From NCBI GenBank assembly GCA_026984215.1, contig JALSSO010000064.1:1-48606 (forward strand): a stretch of 48,606 nucleotides of DNA, in the 5' to 3' direction. Under the pieces are notes generated by a model. It searched no databases, was not told the DNA's origin, and was given only the letters and a program-made list of their open reading frames with translations. This document shows, piece by piece, positions 1 to 7,257 of this stretch. Source of the DNA: Gammaproteobacteria bacterium. GTDB taxonomy: Bacteria; Pseudomonadota; Gammaproteobacteria; JAJDOJ01. Each line of letters starts with the position of its first letter. Position 1 is the stretch's first letter. A program made the position numbers and the translations under genes.

Positions 1-52
1 GCGGTTGGCAACATTGTCAAGCCGGGTGGAGAGGTCTGCGACGTCCGATCCC

Positions 53-1177
53 TCAGTCCGTGTCGATGATTTCGATGGCGTCCAGATCGAGGGTCAGGCC
101 GTAGCGCGTGCTGGGCCGTTGGCCCTGGGCGTGGATGAGGTAGGCCTTGGCCAGGGGCTCGCCGAGCGTACGGTTCAATTTGCCGTTGACCCGGGAACGG
201 CGCTGGTTGAACCATTCCCGCTGCTCGTCGGGTTTGTCGGCCATGGATTCGAGCGTCTGATGCATGGTGTCGTGGCGGGCCTGTTCGATCCGCTGGTACT
301 CGTCGAGATACTCATCGGGATCAAATCGGCCCGGGTGCAGCGCGTGCTTCCCCCGTAGGCGGCGGCGGGCCATCATGGCATAGAAAGCGAGGTCGGCCGG
401 CGGGAGATGCACCGCCTCGCCACTTGCCACGATCTGCCCCCGGTCCAGATCCACCACCACACGTGGGGGTTGCTGCGCCCGCTGGGCGGCGGCGATGGTC
501 TCGGCGAAACCGGCCTCTCCCTCGGTCAGCCGTCGGGGCAGACCCTCGCGCAGGCGAACGAAGGGAATGTCGGCCAGCCACACGTGGGCCTGGGATGCAT
601 CCAGCGGATTGTTGTTACGGTCGAAGACCACCCGCTCTTCAGAAGCGGGATAGAAGAAGTCCGGGAGGGACTCGTAAGGCGCGTCCACCAGGACGTGGGA
701 GAGCCGGTCCTGGGGGCGGCCGAACAGGCTCAGGGCGTAGCCGAGATAGAACCCCATGGTCTTGCGCCCGCCGGCGATGGAGGCGTGGACGGCCGCCTGT
801 GGGTCCTCGGTCAGGCGGCGCACCCATTCCATGATGAAGTCGCCCACCGCCTCGCTATCCTCGGCGTTGCGGATGTCGTCCAGCGGCCGGCCGGCGGCGT
901 CCCGCGCCACGTGGACGTGCTCGGAGTCGAAGGCCATTGGCGGGAGGGCATAGTCTTGCCGCAGGCGGCCAAACCAACCGGGCTCGTCGGACAGGAGTTG
1001 CAGGCGGATGCGCTCGGCGCCGGCGCGGGTGGTCAGCACGTGGATCTCGGTGGGCACGAAACGGCGCGCGGGCTCCGCGCCCACGGTGAGCGCCCACAGG
1101 GTCTCGGTCACCACCTGCGGCGACAGGCCGGTGACCACCAACAGGATGCGGCGCGGATGGTCTTGGGGTGACGACAT
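53..1177 (-). CDS. CRISPR-associated CARF protein, Csm6/ring-nuclease type (NE0113 family)
   Basis: A 374-aa protein whose N-terminal two fifths looks like a CARF domain. TGLSPQVVTETLWAL (residues 16-30) is the signature start of the NE0113 (TIGR02584) family, and SIAGGRKTM (133-141) is the second ligand-loop motif. Such proteins bind, and sometimes cleave, the cyclic oligoadenylate made by type III CRISPR effectors. The C-terminal part contains R301-X4-H306, which has the spacing of a HEPN RNase motif; whether it is a true HEPN site is unsure. The ATG at 1177 was chosen over one 12 codons upstream because GAGGA lies 8 nt before it and the family motif begins close behind. It lies 147 bp downstream of cas6 and is probably co-transcribed. 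In that gap an imperfect inverted repeat (TTGAAC, 6 nt, GTTCGA, near 1222-1239) could be part of a weak promoter. Confidence 0.85.
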   Translation of the reverse strand: MSSPQDHPRRILLVVTGLSPQVVTETLWALTVGAEPARRFVPTEIHVLTTRAGAERIRLQLLSDEPGWFGRLRQDYALPPMAFDSEHVHVARDAAGRPLDDIRNAEDSEAVGDFIMEWVRRLTEDPQAAVHASIAGGRKTMGFYLGYALSLFGRPQDRLSHVLVDAPYESLPDFFYPASEERVVFDRNNNPLDASQAHVWLADIPFVRLREGLPRRLTEGEAGFAETIAAAQRAQQPPRVVVDLDRGQIVASGEAVHLPPADLAFYAMMARRRLRGKHALHPGRFDPDEYLDEYQRIEQARHDTMHQTLESMADKPDEQREWFNQRRSRVNGKLNRTLGEPLAKAYLIHAQGQRPSTRYGLTLDLDAIEIIDTD

Positions 1178-1324
1178 GGCGATGTTCCTCGTGGCGGGGC
1201 CGATGGCGGACATTGTGGCATCGAACCGCTTTGTTCAAGCACGATGACAAGGTTGTGGGCGGCCGGCTTTCGGCAACGGCGGGCCCACGGGCAGGCGGGC
1301 GAGGCATGGGGTGCGTGGCCAGCC

Positions 1325-2290
1325 TCACCAGGGCAGCGGCGGCAATCCGTCGGCCTCGATGCGGTACATGCCCAGCCCCATGGTCGTGGCGCGCCCGGCG
1401 TGAACCCACTGGCCGAGCCAGAGCCAGGGCCAGAAAGGCGCGAGCAGTTGGCTGCCCCTGAGCTGAAATTCGCCGGCGATGCCGCCCAGTTGCATGCGTG
1501 TGCGCTGACGGGCGGAATAGCGCGTCCAGTCGTGCCATTGCAGGCGCACCGCCTGGATCGGGACGGCCGCGGCGCCGCGCACGTGTTCCGCGTAGGATTC
1601 GGCTCGCACGGCGCCGCCATGGGCCTGCGCCAGGTTCAGGATCCGGCGCCCGATCGCACGGAAGAACTGTTGAAAATCCAAGGCCTCGGGACGCAGCAAC
1701 CGGCCTCGATGCTTCACGCGCAGGGGCGTGACCAGGCGCACCCGGCAGTGGGCGGGCACGGGAGGTGTGGCCAGCTCGGCCGGCGTAGGTTGAACGAGCG
1801 GCCGTCCGGGCCGGTACAGCTCCGCCCAGGCGCTTTGCCTAGGATCCCATCCTTCGATGCTGCGTAACGCCAACGGCACCCGCCGTGCCGTCAAACCCTG
1901 CGCGCCGGCCCGTTCCAGGGCGTGCACGACATAAGGCAGTCGATCCACGGCCCGCCGGCCGATCAGCACCAGACCCAGATGAAGCGCGTCTCCGGGCGCC
2001 AGCTCGCACGGACCCGCGGCTCGGTCTGGAACCAGCACATAGGGGTTCAGCGCGGCGGCCCCGACCCGTGGGGTGTCGAACAGGTGCGGGTACGGGCAGC
2101 CCTCCAGCAGCAGGCACCCGGCGCAGTCCGCCGCGCGCGTCACGCACACACTGCGCCGCAACGCCCGGCCGAAGGCCCCCCGCCAGGCCGAGCCCATCCA
2201 CGCCGGCAACCTCGCCTGTGCCGCGACACGAAAAACCGCCCGATACACGCCCAATGTCAAAGCCGGTTGTGTTCGTGCAGACGGCACCAT
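1325..2290 (-). CDS. cas6: Cas6-type pre-crRNA processing endoribonuclease (RAMP)
   Basis: A 321-aa RAMP-fold protein of the Cas6 family seen with type III systems (PF10040-like), expected to cut CRISPR repeat transcripts into crRNAs. The evidence is the C-terminal half: AGEFQLRG followed by a WLGQWVHAGRATTMGLGMYRI stretch near residues 291-311, the glycine-rich RNA-binding segment with its conserved GxxTxxGxG pattern. Four cysteines (49, 56, 59, 65) form a CX6CX2CX5C cluster near the N terminus, which may bind metal. The start ATG at 2290 has a purine-rich GGGGGA 6 nt upstream. It is the first gene of a leftward unit followed by the CARF gene; no repeats that it could process are in the window. 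Confidence 0.82.
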   Translation of the reverse strand: MVPSARTQPALTLGVYRAVFRVAAQARLPAWMGSAWRGAFGRALRRSVCVTRAADCAGCLLLEGCPYPHLFDTPRVGAAALNPYVLVPDRAAGPCELAPGDALHLGLVLIGRRAVDRLPYVVHALERAGAQGLTARRVPLALRSIEGWDPRQSAWAELYRPGRPLVQPTPAELATPPVPAHCRVRLVTPLRVKHRGRLLRPEALDFQQFFRAIGRRILNLAQAHGGAVRAESYAEHVRGAAAVPIQAVRLQWHDWTRYSARQRTRMQLGGIAGEFQLRGSQLLAPFWPWLWLGQWVHAGRATTMGLGMYRIEADGLPPLPW

Positions 2291-2491
2291 GCGTGGTCCC
2301 CCGTCGGATTCCCGCGGCGGCGGGATGGTTCAGCTCAGCCTAGGACATAACCACGCCGTATGGAAGGCGGTCCCCGTCCGCCGACCGCATTGCGGCCAGC
2401 GAAGGCTCACCCTGGCATGTCTTTCGGGCCCCATCCGTGGTTGAATATCCACCTTCGCCAAGATCGGCCAGGGGGCTCGCCCCGGGGCTCC
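2291..2491. other. Intergenic, no gene seen
   Basis: Between the cas6 start and the channel remnant I see no convincing reading frame, no direct repeats of CRISPR size and no clear promoter. Possible frames in it have compositions typical of antisense or noise. Confidence 0.5.
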
Positions 2492-2740
2492 ATGAAACTT
2501 GCCCACGCGCAGCGGCGAGGCACCTTATCGTTTCGCCTCCTGATGGTGACGGTGATCTTCTCGCTCACCCTGCTGACCGGCGAGCCCTTGCCCTGTGCCG
2601 GGCCACGGGGAGATCACCCCGGCGTCACCGCCGACGCGGTCGGCGGTGACCGTCGAGACCTCGATGGGACAGACGTTCAACGCGGTGTTCATCGCCCGCT
2701 TGGTGGAGATGCCGCTATCCGATGCCAACCCCCGTGACAA
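2492..2740 (+). pseudogene. Remnant of a two-TM potassium channel
   Basis: Two pieces in different frames resemble a small ion channel (Ion_trans_2). The first, from ATG 2492, reads MKLAHAQRRG and then a hydrophobic helix (FRLLMVTVIFSLTLL). The second, in the frame of positions 2595-2740, reads GHGEITPASPPTRS, then ETSMGQTFNAVFIARLVEMPL. This matches the pore exit and last helix of bacterial K+ channels, where the filter is GYGDITP and the helix ends in GQ...AVL.ARLV. The filter has Tyr to His and Asp to Glu changes. The gene has lost most of its middle and shifted frame near 2575-2595, where the second frame has a TGA. It has no stop of its own before the next gene, so the second frame runs straight into it. 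Confidence 0.55.
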
Positions 2741-2753
2741 TGAAGGAGCCCCC

Positions 2754-3281
2754 ATGAAATCCAGATTTCTGCTTGTGATCTTGTTCGGCGGCGCCGTCCT
2801 GGCCGGGGCCGCTCCCTCGGACCCGGCGAACGGACCGGTGGCGCAGCTCAGCCTGGAGGCGGCGCTGCGCGCGGTCCATGCGGCGGTACTGCGATGCCGA
2901 GAGGAAGGCTACCGGGTCAGCGCCGCGGTGGTGAGCGCCGAGGGTGTGCTACGGGCCCTGGCCCGCGATCAGGGCGCCGGCCCCCACACGGTGGACAGCA
3001 GCACCCGCAAGGCCTACACCGCCGCGAGCCTGAAAGTCCCCACCCAGGAACTGGCCGAACTGGTGGCCCGCAAACCCCAGGTCCAGGGACTGCGGGACAT
3101 GAACGAATCCATCCTGATCCTGGGTGGCGGCCTGCCCATCCGCGCCGGCGGGCGCGTGATCGGCGGCATCGGTGTGGGGGGCGCGCCCGGCGCCCACCTG
3201 GACGAGGCCTGTGCCCGCGCGGGGCTGCGCGCGCTGAAAAAGGAACTACCGGACTCGGACGATTTCCCGGAGCCGCAGTGA
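2754..3281 (+). CDS. Secreted heme-binding protein HbpS/GlcG-like
   Basis: A 175-aa protein with a clear signal peptide (MKSRFLLVILFGGAVLAGA) followed by a GlcG/HbpS domain (PF03928). That family binds heme or small organic ligands and often sits in the periplasm. Family marks are the alternating helix around residues 27-45, RVSAAVVSAEG, TRKAYTA near 83-89, the glycine-rich GGGLPIRAGGRVIGGIGVGGAPGAHLDEACA region split over 126-155, and the closing ARAGLRALK. The start at 2754 is supported by AAGGAG 5 nt upstream; the open frame extends upstream only because it continues the dead channel fragment. It stands alone on this strand and converges on the next gene, with a shared hairpin between them. 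Confidence 0.8.
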   Translation: MKSRFLLVILFGGAVLAGAAPSDPANGPVAQLSLEAALRAVHAAVLRCREEGYRVSAAVVSAEGVLRALARDQGAGPHTVDSSTRKAYTAASLKVPTQELAELVARKPQVQGLRDMNESILILGGGLPIRAGGRVIGGIGVGGAPGAHLDEACARAGLRALKKELPDSDDFPEPQ

Positions 3282-3312
3282 CCGCTCGCCCCGGCCTCCG
3301 TGGGCGTCTTGC

Positions 3313-3342
3313 GCCTCGTGCCCATCGCCCACGGCGCGAGGC
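3313..3342. terminator. Hairpin between convergent genes
   Basis: Arms 3313-3322 and 3333-3342 pair over 10 bp with one G-U, around a 10-nt loop. It lies between the 3' ends of the HbpS-like gene and the methionine-zipper gene. There is no T-run on either side, so it may only stabilise transcripts. Confidence 0.4.
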
Positions 3343-3357
3343 CCGCCTGCGCCAGAC

Positions 3358-3897
3358 TCAGGGCAGGAAACTGTTGAATATGGACATAGGCCGGCCGATC
3401 TGGTAGCCGACCGAGCCTGCGACCACCCGCATCTGATCCATGGCCACCGTCATGGCGCGCATGCTCTGGTCCATGGCGGCCATGTGCTCGCGCATGGGCG
3501 CCAGATCGCTCATCTTGACGTTCATCTCCTCCATGGCCACCGTCATCGTGCGCATGTCCCTGGCCATGTTGTCGATGGAGGTCGCCAGTTGATTGATGCT
3601 CCGAGCCATCTCGTGCATGTTCCCGCCCATCTGCGGATCGAACCGCTGGGCCATCACATGGATGTCGGAGGTCAGGCTGTAGATGAGATAAAAGCCATAG
3701 CCGGCCAACAGCACGAACGCGAACATGGCCGGATAGACCACGATCTCCCAGCGGCGGGCGCTGCGCTCGAAACACTCGGCGAACCGCTCCATTGCGAGCA
3801 CTTCACTGGAGGGGGCCGAGGCGGCCGCGCCGCTGCCCGGTCGAGGTGCGATCCCTCGCTGCGACGGGATTGCGTTGTCGCCCGTTTTCTGCACCAT
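3358..3897 (-). CDS. Single-TM protein with methionine-zipper coiled coil, unknown function
   Basis: A 179-aa protein not recognised as a named family. Residues 1-50 are a cytoplasmic-type Ala/Pro-rich head. Residues 51-74 form one membrane helix. Residues 80-156 are a long helix in which methionines fall on the a and d heptad positions: M90, M94, M97, I101, L104, I108, M111, M115, M118, M122, M125, M129, L132, then after P134 M135, M139, M142, M146, M149, M153, M156. MRTMTVAMEEM and MRAMTVAMDQM are near-repeats. This predicts a membrane-tethered coiled-coil oligomer, probably with the coil outside the cytoplasm. The start at 3897 has AGAGGA upstream; ATG 3792 is a shorter alternative. Similar Met-rich coils occur, as I recall, in other sulfur-oxidising proteobacteria as hypothetical proteins. 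Confidence 0.65.
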   Translation of the reverse strand: MVQKTGDNAIPSQRGIAPRPGSGAAASAPSSEVLAMERFAECFERSARRWEIVVYPAMFAFVLLAGYGFYLIYSLTSDIHVMAQRFDPQMGGNMHEMARSINQLATSIDNMARDMRTMTVAMEEMNVKMSDLAPMREHMAAMDQSMRAMTVAMDQMRVVAGSVGYQIGRPMSIFNSFLP

Positions 3898-4091
3898 GGA
3901 GTTTGTTCCTCTTCAACCCCACCGCGCCGGCGGACCCGGCTTGCAGCAGGACGTCACCCGCAGGACCGACCTTCCCCGACCCAGCGGGCGATCTGTGAAA
4001 ACCCTTATCATCGTATTTGATGCGGATATTAGCAAACAGGGGATTCGATCAACCATCCGTGGATACCCTGTAGGTCCGGCGGTGGAACCCA

Positions 4092-4118
4092 GCGCACGGG
4101 CGCCAGGCACCCGTGCGC
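4092..4118. terminator. Perfect 9-bp hairpin without T-run
   Basis: GCGCACGGG (4092-4100) and CCCGTGCGC (4110-4118) pair perfectly around a 9-nt loop. It lies just downstream of the minus-strand two-TM gene that ends at 4139. With no T-tract it is at best a weak intrinsic terminator. Confidence 0.35.
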
Positions 4119-4138
4119 ACGAGTCCCACCTGCTCAGC

Positions 4139-4636
4139 TCATGCCGGGGTCCAGCCCACGCCCGCCTCGGCCATCTCGGGGTGGCGGCGGTGCACGAGGG
4201 ATTCGATCTCCCGGACGCGCGGCGGCGCCACGTCCACCATGAGCAGCACCTCGCCATGGGTGAGGGCCTCGCGGAACTCATCCAGGTGGGCGTCGGGCAC
4301 ACGCAACGCGAACCAGGCGCCTGCGAGGAACGTGCCGGCCATCACCACCAGGGCCAACGCCATCGCCCATGCACTCCCCGTCACGGCGGCGACCACCAGT
4401 GCGGCCAGCGCCGCGAAGAACACGCCCAGATTGAGCCGCCAGGCCTGGCGCTCGATCCGCCACGCCTCGTCGGCCTGCTCGGGCGAGCGCGGATTGGGCA
4501 GGCCCTCCAGACGGGCCGGGTCCGCGGCCACCGTGTGAATGGCCCGGCGCGGCACGCCCGCCTCACCGAGGTCGGCCACGGCCCGGCCGGCGTGTTCGGC
4601 ATCGGGGAAGAGAAAGAACAGTCTGCGGTTGAACAT
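4139..4636 (-). CDS. Two-TM protein resembling DUF1269/general-stress membrane proteins
   Basis: A 165-aa protein. Residues 1-40 look like the small alpha/beta segment (RRLFFLFPDAEHAGRAVADL) that starts proteins usually annotated as DUF1269-like or magnesium-transporter-like. Two membrane helices at about 71-87 and 91-112 follow. The tail (GEVLLMVDVAPPRVREIESL, then VHRRHPE) is the conserved end of that group. The function is unknown; the group is often described as stress related. The start is ATG 4636, because AAAGGAGG sits 5 nt before it; a GTG two codons upstream would overlap this ribosome binding site. It is a single gene, flanked by about 200 bp of non-coding DNA on the upstream side. 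The family assignment is from memory of the pattern only. Confidence 0.6.
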   Translation of the reverse strand: MFNRRLFFLFPDAEHAGRAVADLGEAGVPRRAIHTVAADPARLEGLPNPRSPEQADEAWRIERQAWRLNLGVFFAALAALVVAAVTGSAWAMALALVVMAGTFLAGAWFALRVPDAHLDEFREALTHGEVLLMVDVAPPRVREIESLVHRRHPEMAEAGVGWTPA

Positions 4637-4840
4637 CGTCACCTCCTTTGGAGTGTCGACTCCGTCCCGTCAGACTCGGCCATCATTACGGACGCTGAAG
4701 CACTGCGGCGCCCGCACAGAGTTAGAACACGAAGGGGGAGCCGCGTTCCTCCCTGCGGCCCGTGCAAACTCCCTGTCGCGAATCGAGGCCAGAATGCACG
4801 GCGGCACCCCCATCCGCCCTGGCAGGCGCTCGCGTCCGAC

Positions 4841-5332
4841 CTATCCCGGCGACTGGAGTGCTTCGATGAGGGCGGCAAGGGTGCTGCGGGCATACTCGCG
4901 GGCCCCGGGCGCCTTGCTCGCCCGGGGCCCGGCCACGTTGAGCGTTCGAATGCCCCGTTCGCGCACGAAGGCGGCGAGTTTCCGCGCGGCCCGCTCCGGG
5001 GGAATGCGCTCGCCGTCGATTTCCAGACAGGGTCTGGCATGTTCACGGCAGTAACGCGCGGTCAGCGCGGTCCCGCCTTCCTGGACGCCGAAATACAGAA
5101 TCACCGTGGCGTCGCTGTCGAGTACGTTGCGCAGGGTACGGTCACGGTAGTCGCCTCCCGGAAGCTCCCGCAGGGGGTAGCGCTCGGGGATCCTGCCGTC
5201 TTCCGCACGCCTTCCCGCGGGGCACCAGCCCCCGCACGGCACGCCGGCCGCCAGCGCCGCATCCAGCGCGCCCCGGTCCACGCCCGTCTGCCCTCCGGAG
5301 ACGATCCGCAGGTCGGCGCGCGGCGCGCTCAT
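4841..5332 (-). CDS. SLOG-fold protein, putative molybdenum carrier type
   Basis: A 163-aa protein of the family annotated as putative molybdenum carrier (PF12694), part of the wider SLOG/YpsA Rossmann-like superfamily that binds nucleotide-derived ligands. IVSGGQTGVDRGALDAAL near residues 10-27 is the phosphate-binding start. GWCPAGRRAEDGRIPERY (35-52), TLRNVLDSDATVILYFG, GGTALT and the late NVAGPRASKAPG are its conserved blocks. The molybdenum role is weakly founded for the family, so the ligand is open. The start ATG 5332 overlaps the stop of the upstream alkyltransferase gene, a translationally coupled pair that hints at a shared function in DNA or nucleotide damage; that is inference. 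Confidence 0.75.
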   Translation of the reverse strand: MSAPRADLRIVSGGQTGVDRGALDAALAAGVPCGGWCPAGRRAEDGRIPERYPLRELPGGDYRDRTLRNVLDSDATVILYFGVQEGGTALTARYCREHARPCLEIDGERIPPERAARKLAAFVRERGIRTLNVAGPRASKAPGAREYARSTLAALIEALQSPG

Positions 5333-5928
5333 CGCAGGCCCCGTTCCCAGCGTAACAGGCCTGCCTTCACCGCCCCACCCCAGTGGTAGCCACCCAGCGA
5401 TCCATCCGAGCGCACGACGCGGTGACAGGGCAGAAACAGGGCGATCGGATTGGCGGCCACGGCGTTGCCCACCGCCCGCGCCGCTCTCGGAGAGCCGGCG
5501 GCGCGGGCGAGCGCCTGATACGAACACGTGTTTCCCGGCGCAACGCGGGCCAACGCCCGCCACACGCGCTCCTGAAAGGGCGTGCCCGTCACGGCCACGC
5601 GCACCCGCCCCTGCGAATCGACCAGCGCGGCCGGCACGCAGGGCTCCCGGATCCAGGCCATGGGCCTTTGCCGGCCGGCATGGACGCGGGCCGGGTCCTC
5701 CGTAAAGCCCGCCATGCACACCACGCCGGCGGCCCAGAACACCCAGAACGGACCCACGGGGCTCTGCAAGCAGGCATAATGAAGCCGGCGGACGGCCGCC
5801 GCCTCGTTCACCAGCAGAACCCGGCCGCCTTGGCGCAGCCACTGCTCGAGGTGTCGCCAGTGCAACGGGGCATCCGGCGGCGCGACGGCCCTCGGCCCGT
5901 CCCCCGCCTCAACCGGGATCGGTGACAT
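5329..5928 (-). CDS. ogt: Methylated-DNA--protein-cysteine S-methyltransferase
   Basis: A 199-aa single-turnover DNA repair protein that moves alkyl groups from O6-alkylguanine to its own cysteine. The active-site PCHRV lies at residues 167-171 with C168 as acceptor. GTPFQERVWRAL opens the C-terminal domain, SYQALARAAGSPRAARAVGNA is the DNA-recognition helix with the arginine finger, and ends with GGYHWGG. An N-terminal domain of about 100 residues is diverged, as is usual. Two starts are possible: ATG 5937, or ATG 5928 with AGGA 8 nt upstream, which I prefer. The 5928 start shares the palindrome CATG with the start of the divergent transpeptidase gene. It is coupled to the downstream SLOG gene. 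Confidence 0.85.
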   Translation of the reverse strand: MSPIPVEAGDGPRAVAPPDAPLHWRHLEQWLRQGGRVLLVNEAAAVRRLHYACLQSPVGPFWVFWAAGVVCMAGFTEDPARVHAGRQRPMAWIREPCVPAALVDSQGRVRVAVTGTPFQERVWRALARVAPGNTCSYQALARAAGSPRAARAVGNAVAANPIALFLPCHRVVRSDGSLGGYHWGGAVKAGLLRWERGLR

Positions 5929-6910
5929 GCGCGACATCCTGATTCAGACCACACTCTTGTTCGCCCTGTTGCAGGGGTCCTGGGCATGGGCCGGACAGTA
6001 CCCGCTGCCGCCCCCCGGGGAGGCGGTGGTGGGCGAACTCCAGCATATCCCGACGCACTACGAGGAAACCCTGCTCGACATCGCGCGGCGTCACCACGTG
6101 GGCTTCCGCGAACTGCGCATCGCCAATCCCGATGTGGATCCCTGGCTCCCGGGAGAAGGCACCCAGGTCATCCTGCCGACCCGCTACGTATTGCCCGACG
6201 CTCCCCGCGAGGGCATCGTGGTCAACATCCCGGAGATGCGGCTGTACTACTACCCGAAACCCCGTCGCGGGGAGACACCGAAAGTGGTGACCTACCCGAT
6301 CAGTGTGGGACGCCGCGACTGGAACACCCCGCTGGGGCTCACGCGCATCGTGCGCAAGGTGAAAAATCCGAGCTGGCGTCCACCGAAATCGATTCGCGAG
6401 GAGCACGCCGCGCGGGGCGATCCCCTCCCGGCCGTGGTCCCCCCTGGTCCGGACAACCCGCTGGGCGGCTACGCGCTGCGGCTGGGGCTGCCCGGCTACT
6501 TGATCCACGGAACCAACAAGCCGGACGGCATCGGCATGCAGGTGACTCACGGCTGCATCCGTATGTTTCCCGAGGACATCGAATCGCTCTACCGCCAAGT
6601 GGGCGTCAACACGCCCGTGCGCCTGGTCGATCAGCCCTTCAAGGCCGGCTGGCGAGGTGGGGAACTCTATCTGGAGGCGCATCCGCCGCTGGATGCGAAC
6701 GAAGGCCCCCTGGATCTGACCGGTGCGGTGCAAGCGGTGACCCAGGCGCTGAACAACCACCCCGGCGTGGAGGTGGACTGGACGCTGGTGCGCCGGCTGG
6801 CCGCCGAACCCAGTGGGATTCCGGTCGTCGTCAGCCGTCCGCCCGACGACGGGCATGTCGTCGCATCGGAGCACCCGCACCAGAATACGGGCGGGGCGGA
6901 TCTGTTCTGA
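5927..6910 (+). CDS. Periplasmic L,D-transpeptidase with LysM-like segment (ErfK/YbiS family)
   Basis: A 327-aa exported enzyme. A signal peptide ends near residue 22 (SWAWA/GQ). Residues 42-90 look like a LysM peptidoglycan-binding unit (TLLDIARRHHVGFRELRIAN ... PGEGTQVILP). The YkuD catalytic domain spans about 96-235, with H194 in IHGTN and H208-G-C210 in THGCIRM; C210 is the nucleophile. The C-terminal 90 residues are a low-complexity extension of the type also seen in ErfK, YbiS and YcfS. These enzymes either make 3-3 crosslinks or attach the outer-membrane lipoprotein Lpp to peptidoglycan. The convergent neighbour encodes an Lpp-like lipoprotein with a C-terminal lysine, which favours the second role here. 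The start ATG overlaps that of the divergent alkyltransferase. Confidence 0.88.
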   Translation: MRDILIQTTLLFALLQGSWAWAGQYPLPPPGEAVVGELQHIPTHYEETLLDIARRHHVGFRELRIANPDVDPWLPGEGTQVILPTRYVLPDAPREGIVVNIPEMRLYYYPKPRRGETPKVVTYPISVGRRDWNTPLGLTRIVRKVKNPSWRPPKSIREEHAARGDPLPAVVPPGPDNPLGGYALRLGLPGYLIHGTNKPDGIGMQVTHGCIRMFPEDIESLYRQVGVNTPVRLVDQPFKAGWRGGELYLEAHPPLDANEGPLDLTGAVQAVTQALNNHPGVEVDWTLVRRLAAEPSGIPVVVSRPPDDGHVVASEHPHQNTGGADLF

Positions 6911-6929
6911 CCCGCCCCGCAACCGCCGT

Positions 6930-7199
6930 TCACTTCATCTGACTACGGTGGAACAACCGGTCGATCTTGGCATTGGTGTCCACGCAGCATTGTGCGGCGT
7001 CCTCGGCCAGACCCTTGGCCGAGCGCGCCTCGTTGAGGGCCTCTTCGGCGGTGGACTTGGCCGCGGCGGCCTCGGCCTGGGCGGCGTCCAGGCGCTTGCT
7101 CAGTTCCTCCAACTGCTGCGTAGTGGCACAACCGGAAACCAAGGCGGCCGCAGCCACGAGCGAAACGGCCAACGCGGGCCGCATACGATACGTCTTCAT
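6930..7199 (-). CDS. Lpp-like outer-membrane lipoprotein (alanine zipper)
   Basis: An 89-aa small lipoprotein. A signal peptide with lipobox VSGC gives lipidated C24. The rest is one Ala-rich heptad helix (LEELSKRLDAAQAEAAAAKS and onward), the alanine-zipper/Lpp pattern that trimerises. The chain ends in ...SQMK, with lysine as the last residue, as in Lpp, where this lysine is bonded to diaminopimelate by L,D-transpeptidases. A CC pair near residues 72-73 is unusual. The start ATG 7199 has GGGGGAA 6 nt upstream. Its own promoter has a TATAAT box at 7263-7258. It converges on the L,D-transpeptidase gene, 19 bp away. Confidence 0.85.
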   Translation of the reverse strand: MKTYRMRPALAVSLVAAAALVSGCATTQQLEELSKRLDAAQAEAAAAKSTAEEALNEARSAKGLAEDAAQCCVDTNAKIDRLFHRSQMK

Positions 7200-7257
7200 T
7201 GCAATTCCCCCTTTGGTGCACGGAAGTCGGGACCGGACCGATCCCGTCGCAAGGCCG

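Noticed and set aside
1178-1324. Small gene between the CARF and cas6 genes
   Set aside because: Possible frames lack a ribosome binding site and coding-like composition.
1-2490. CRISPR array near cas6
   Set aside because: No direct repeats of 25-40 bp with regular spacers were seen; the array must lie outside the window.
4653-4666. GGAGT-GTCG-ACTCC short palindrome
   Set aside because: Five-base arms near a ribosome binding site are expected by chance in GC-rich DNA.
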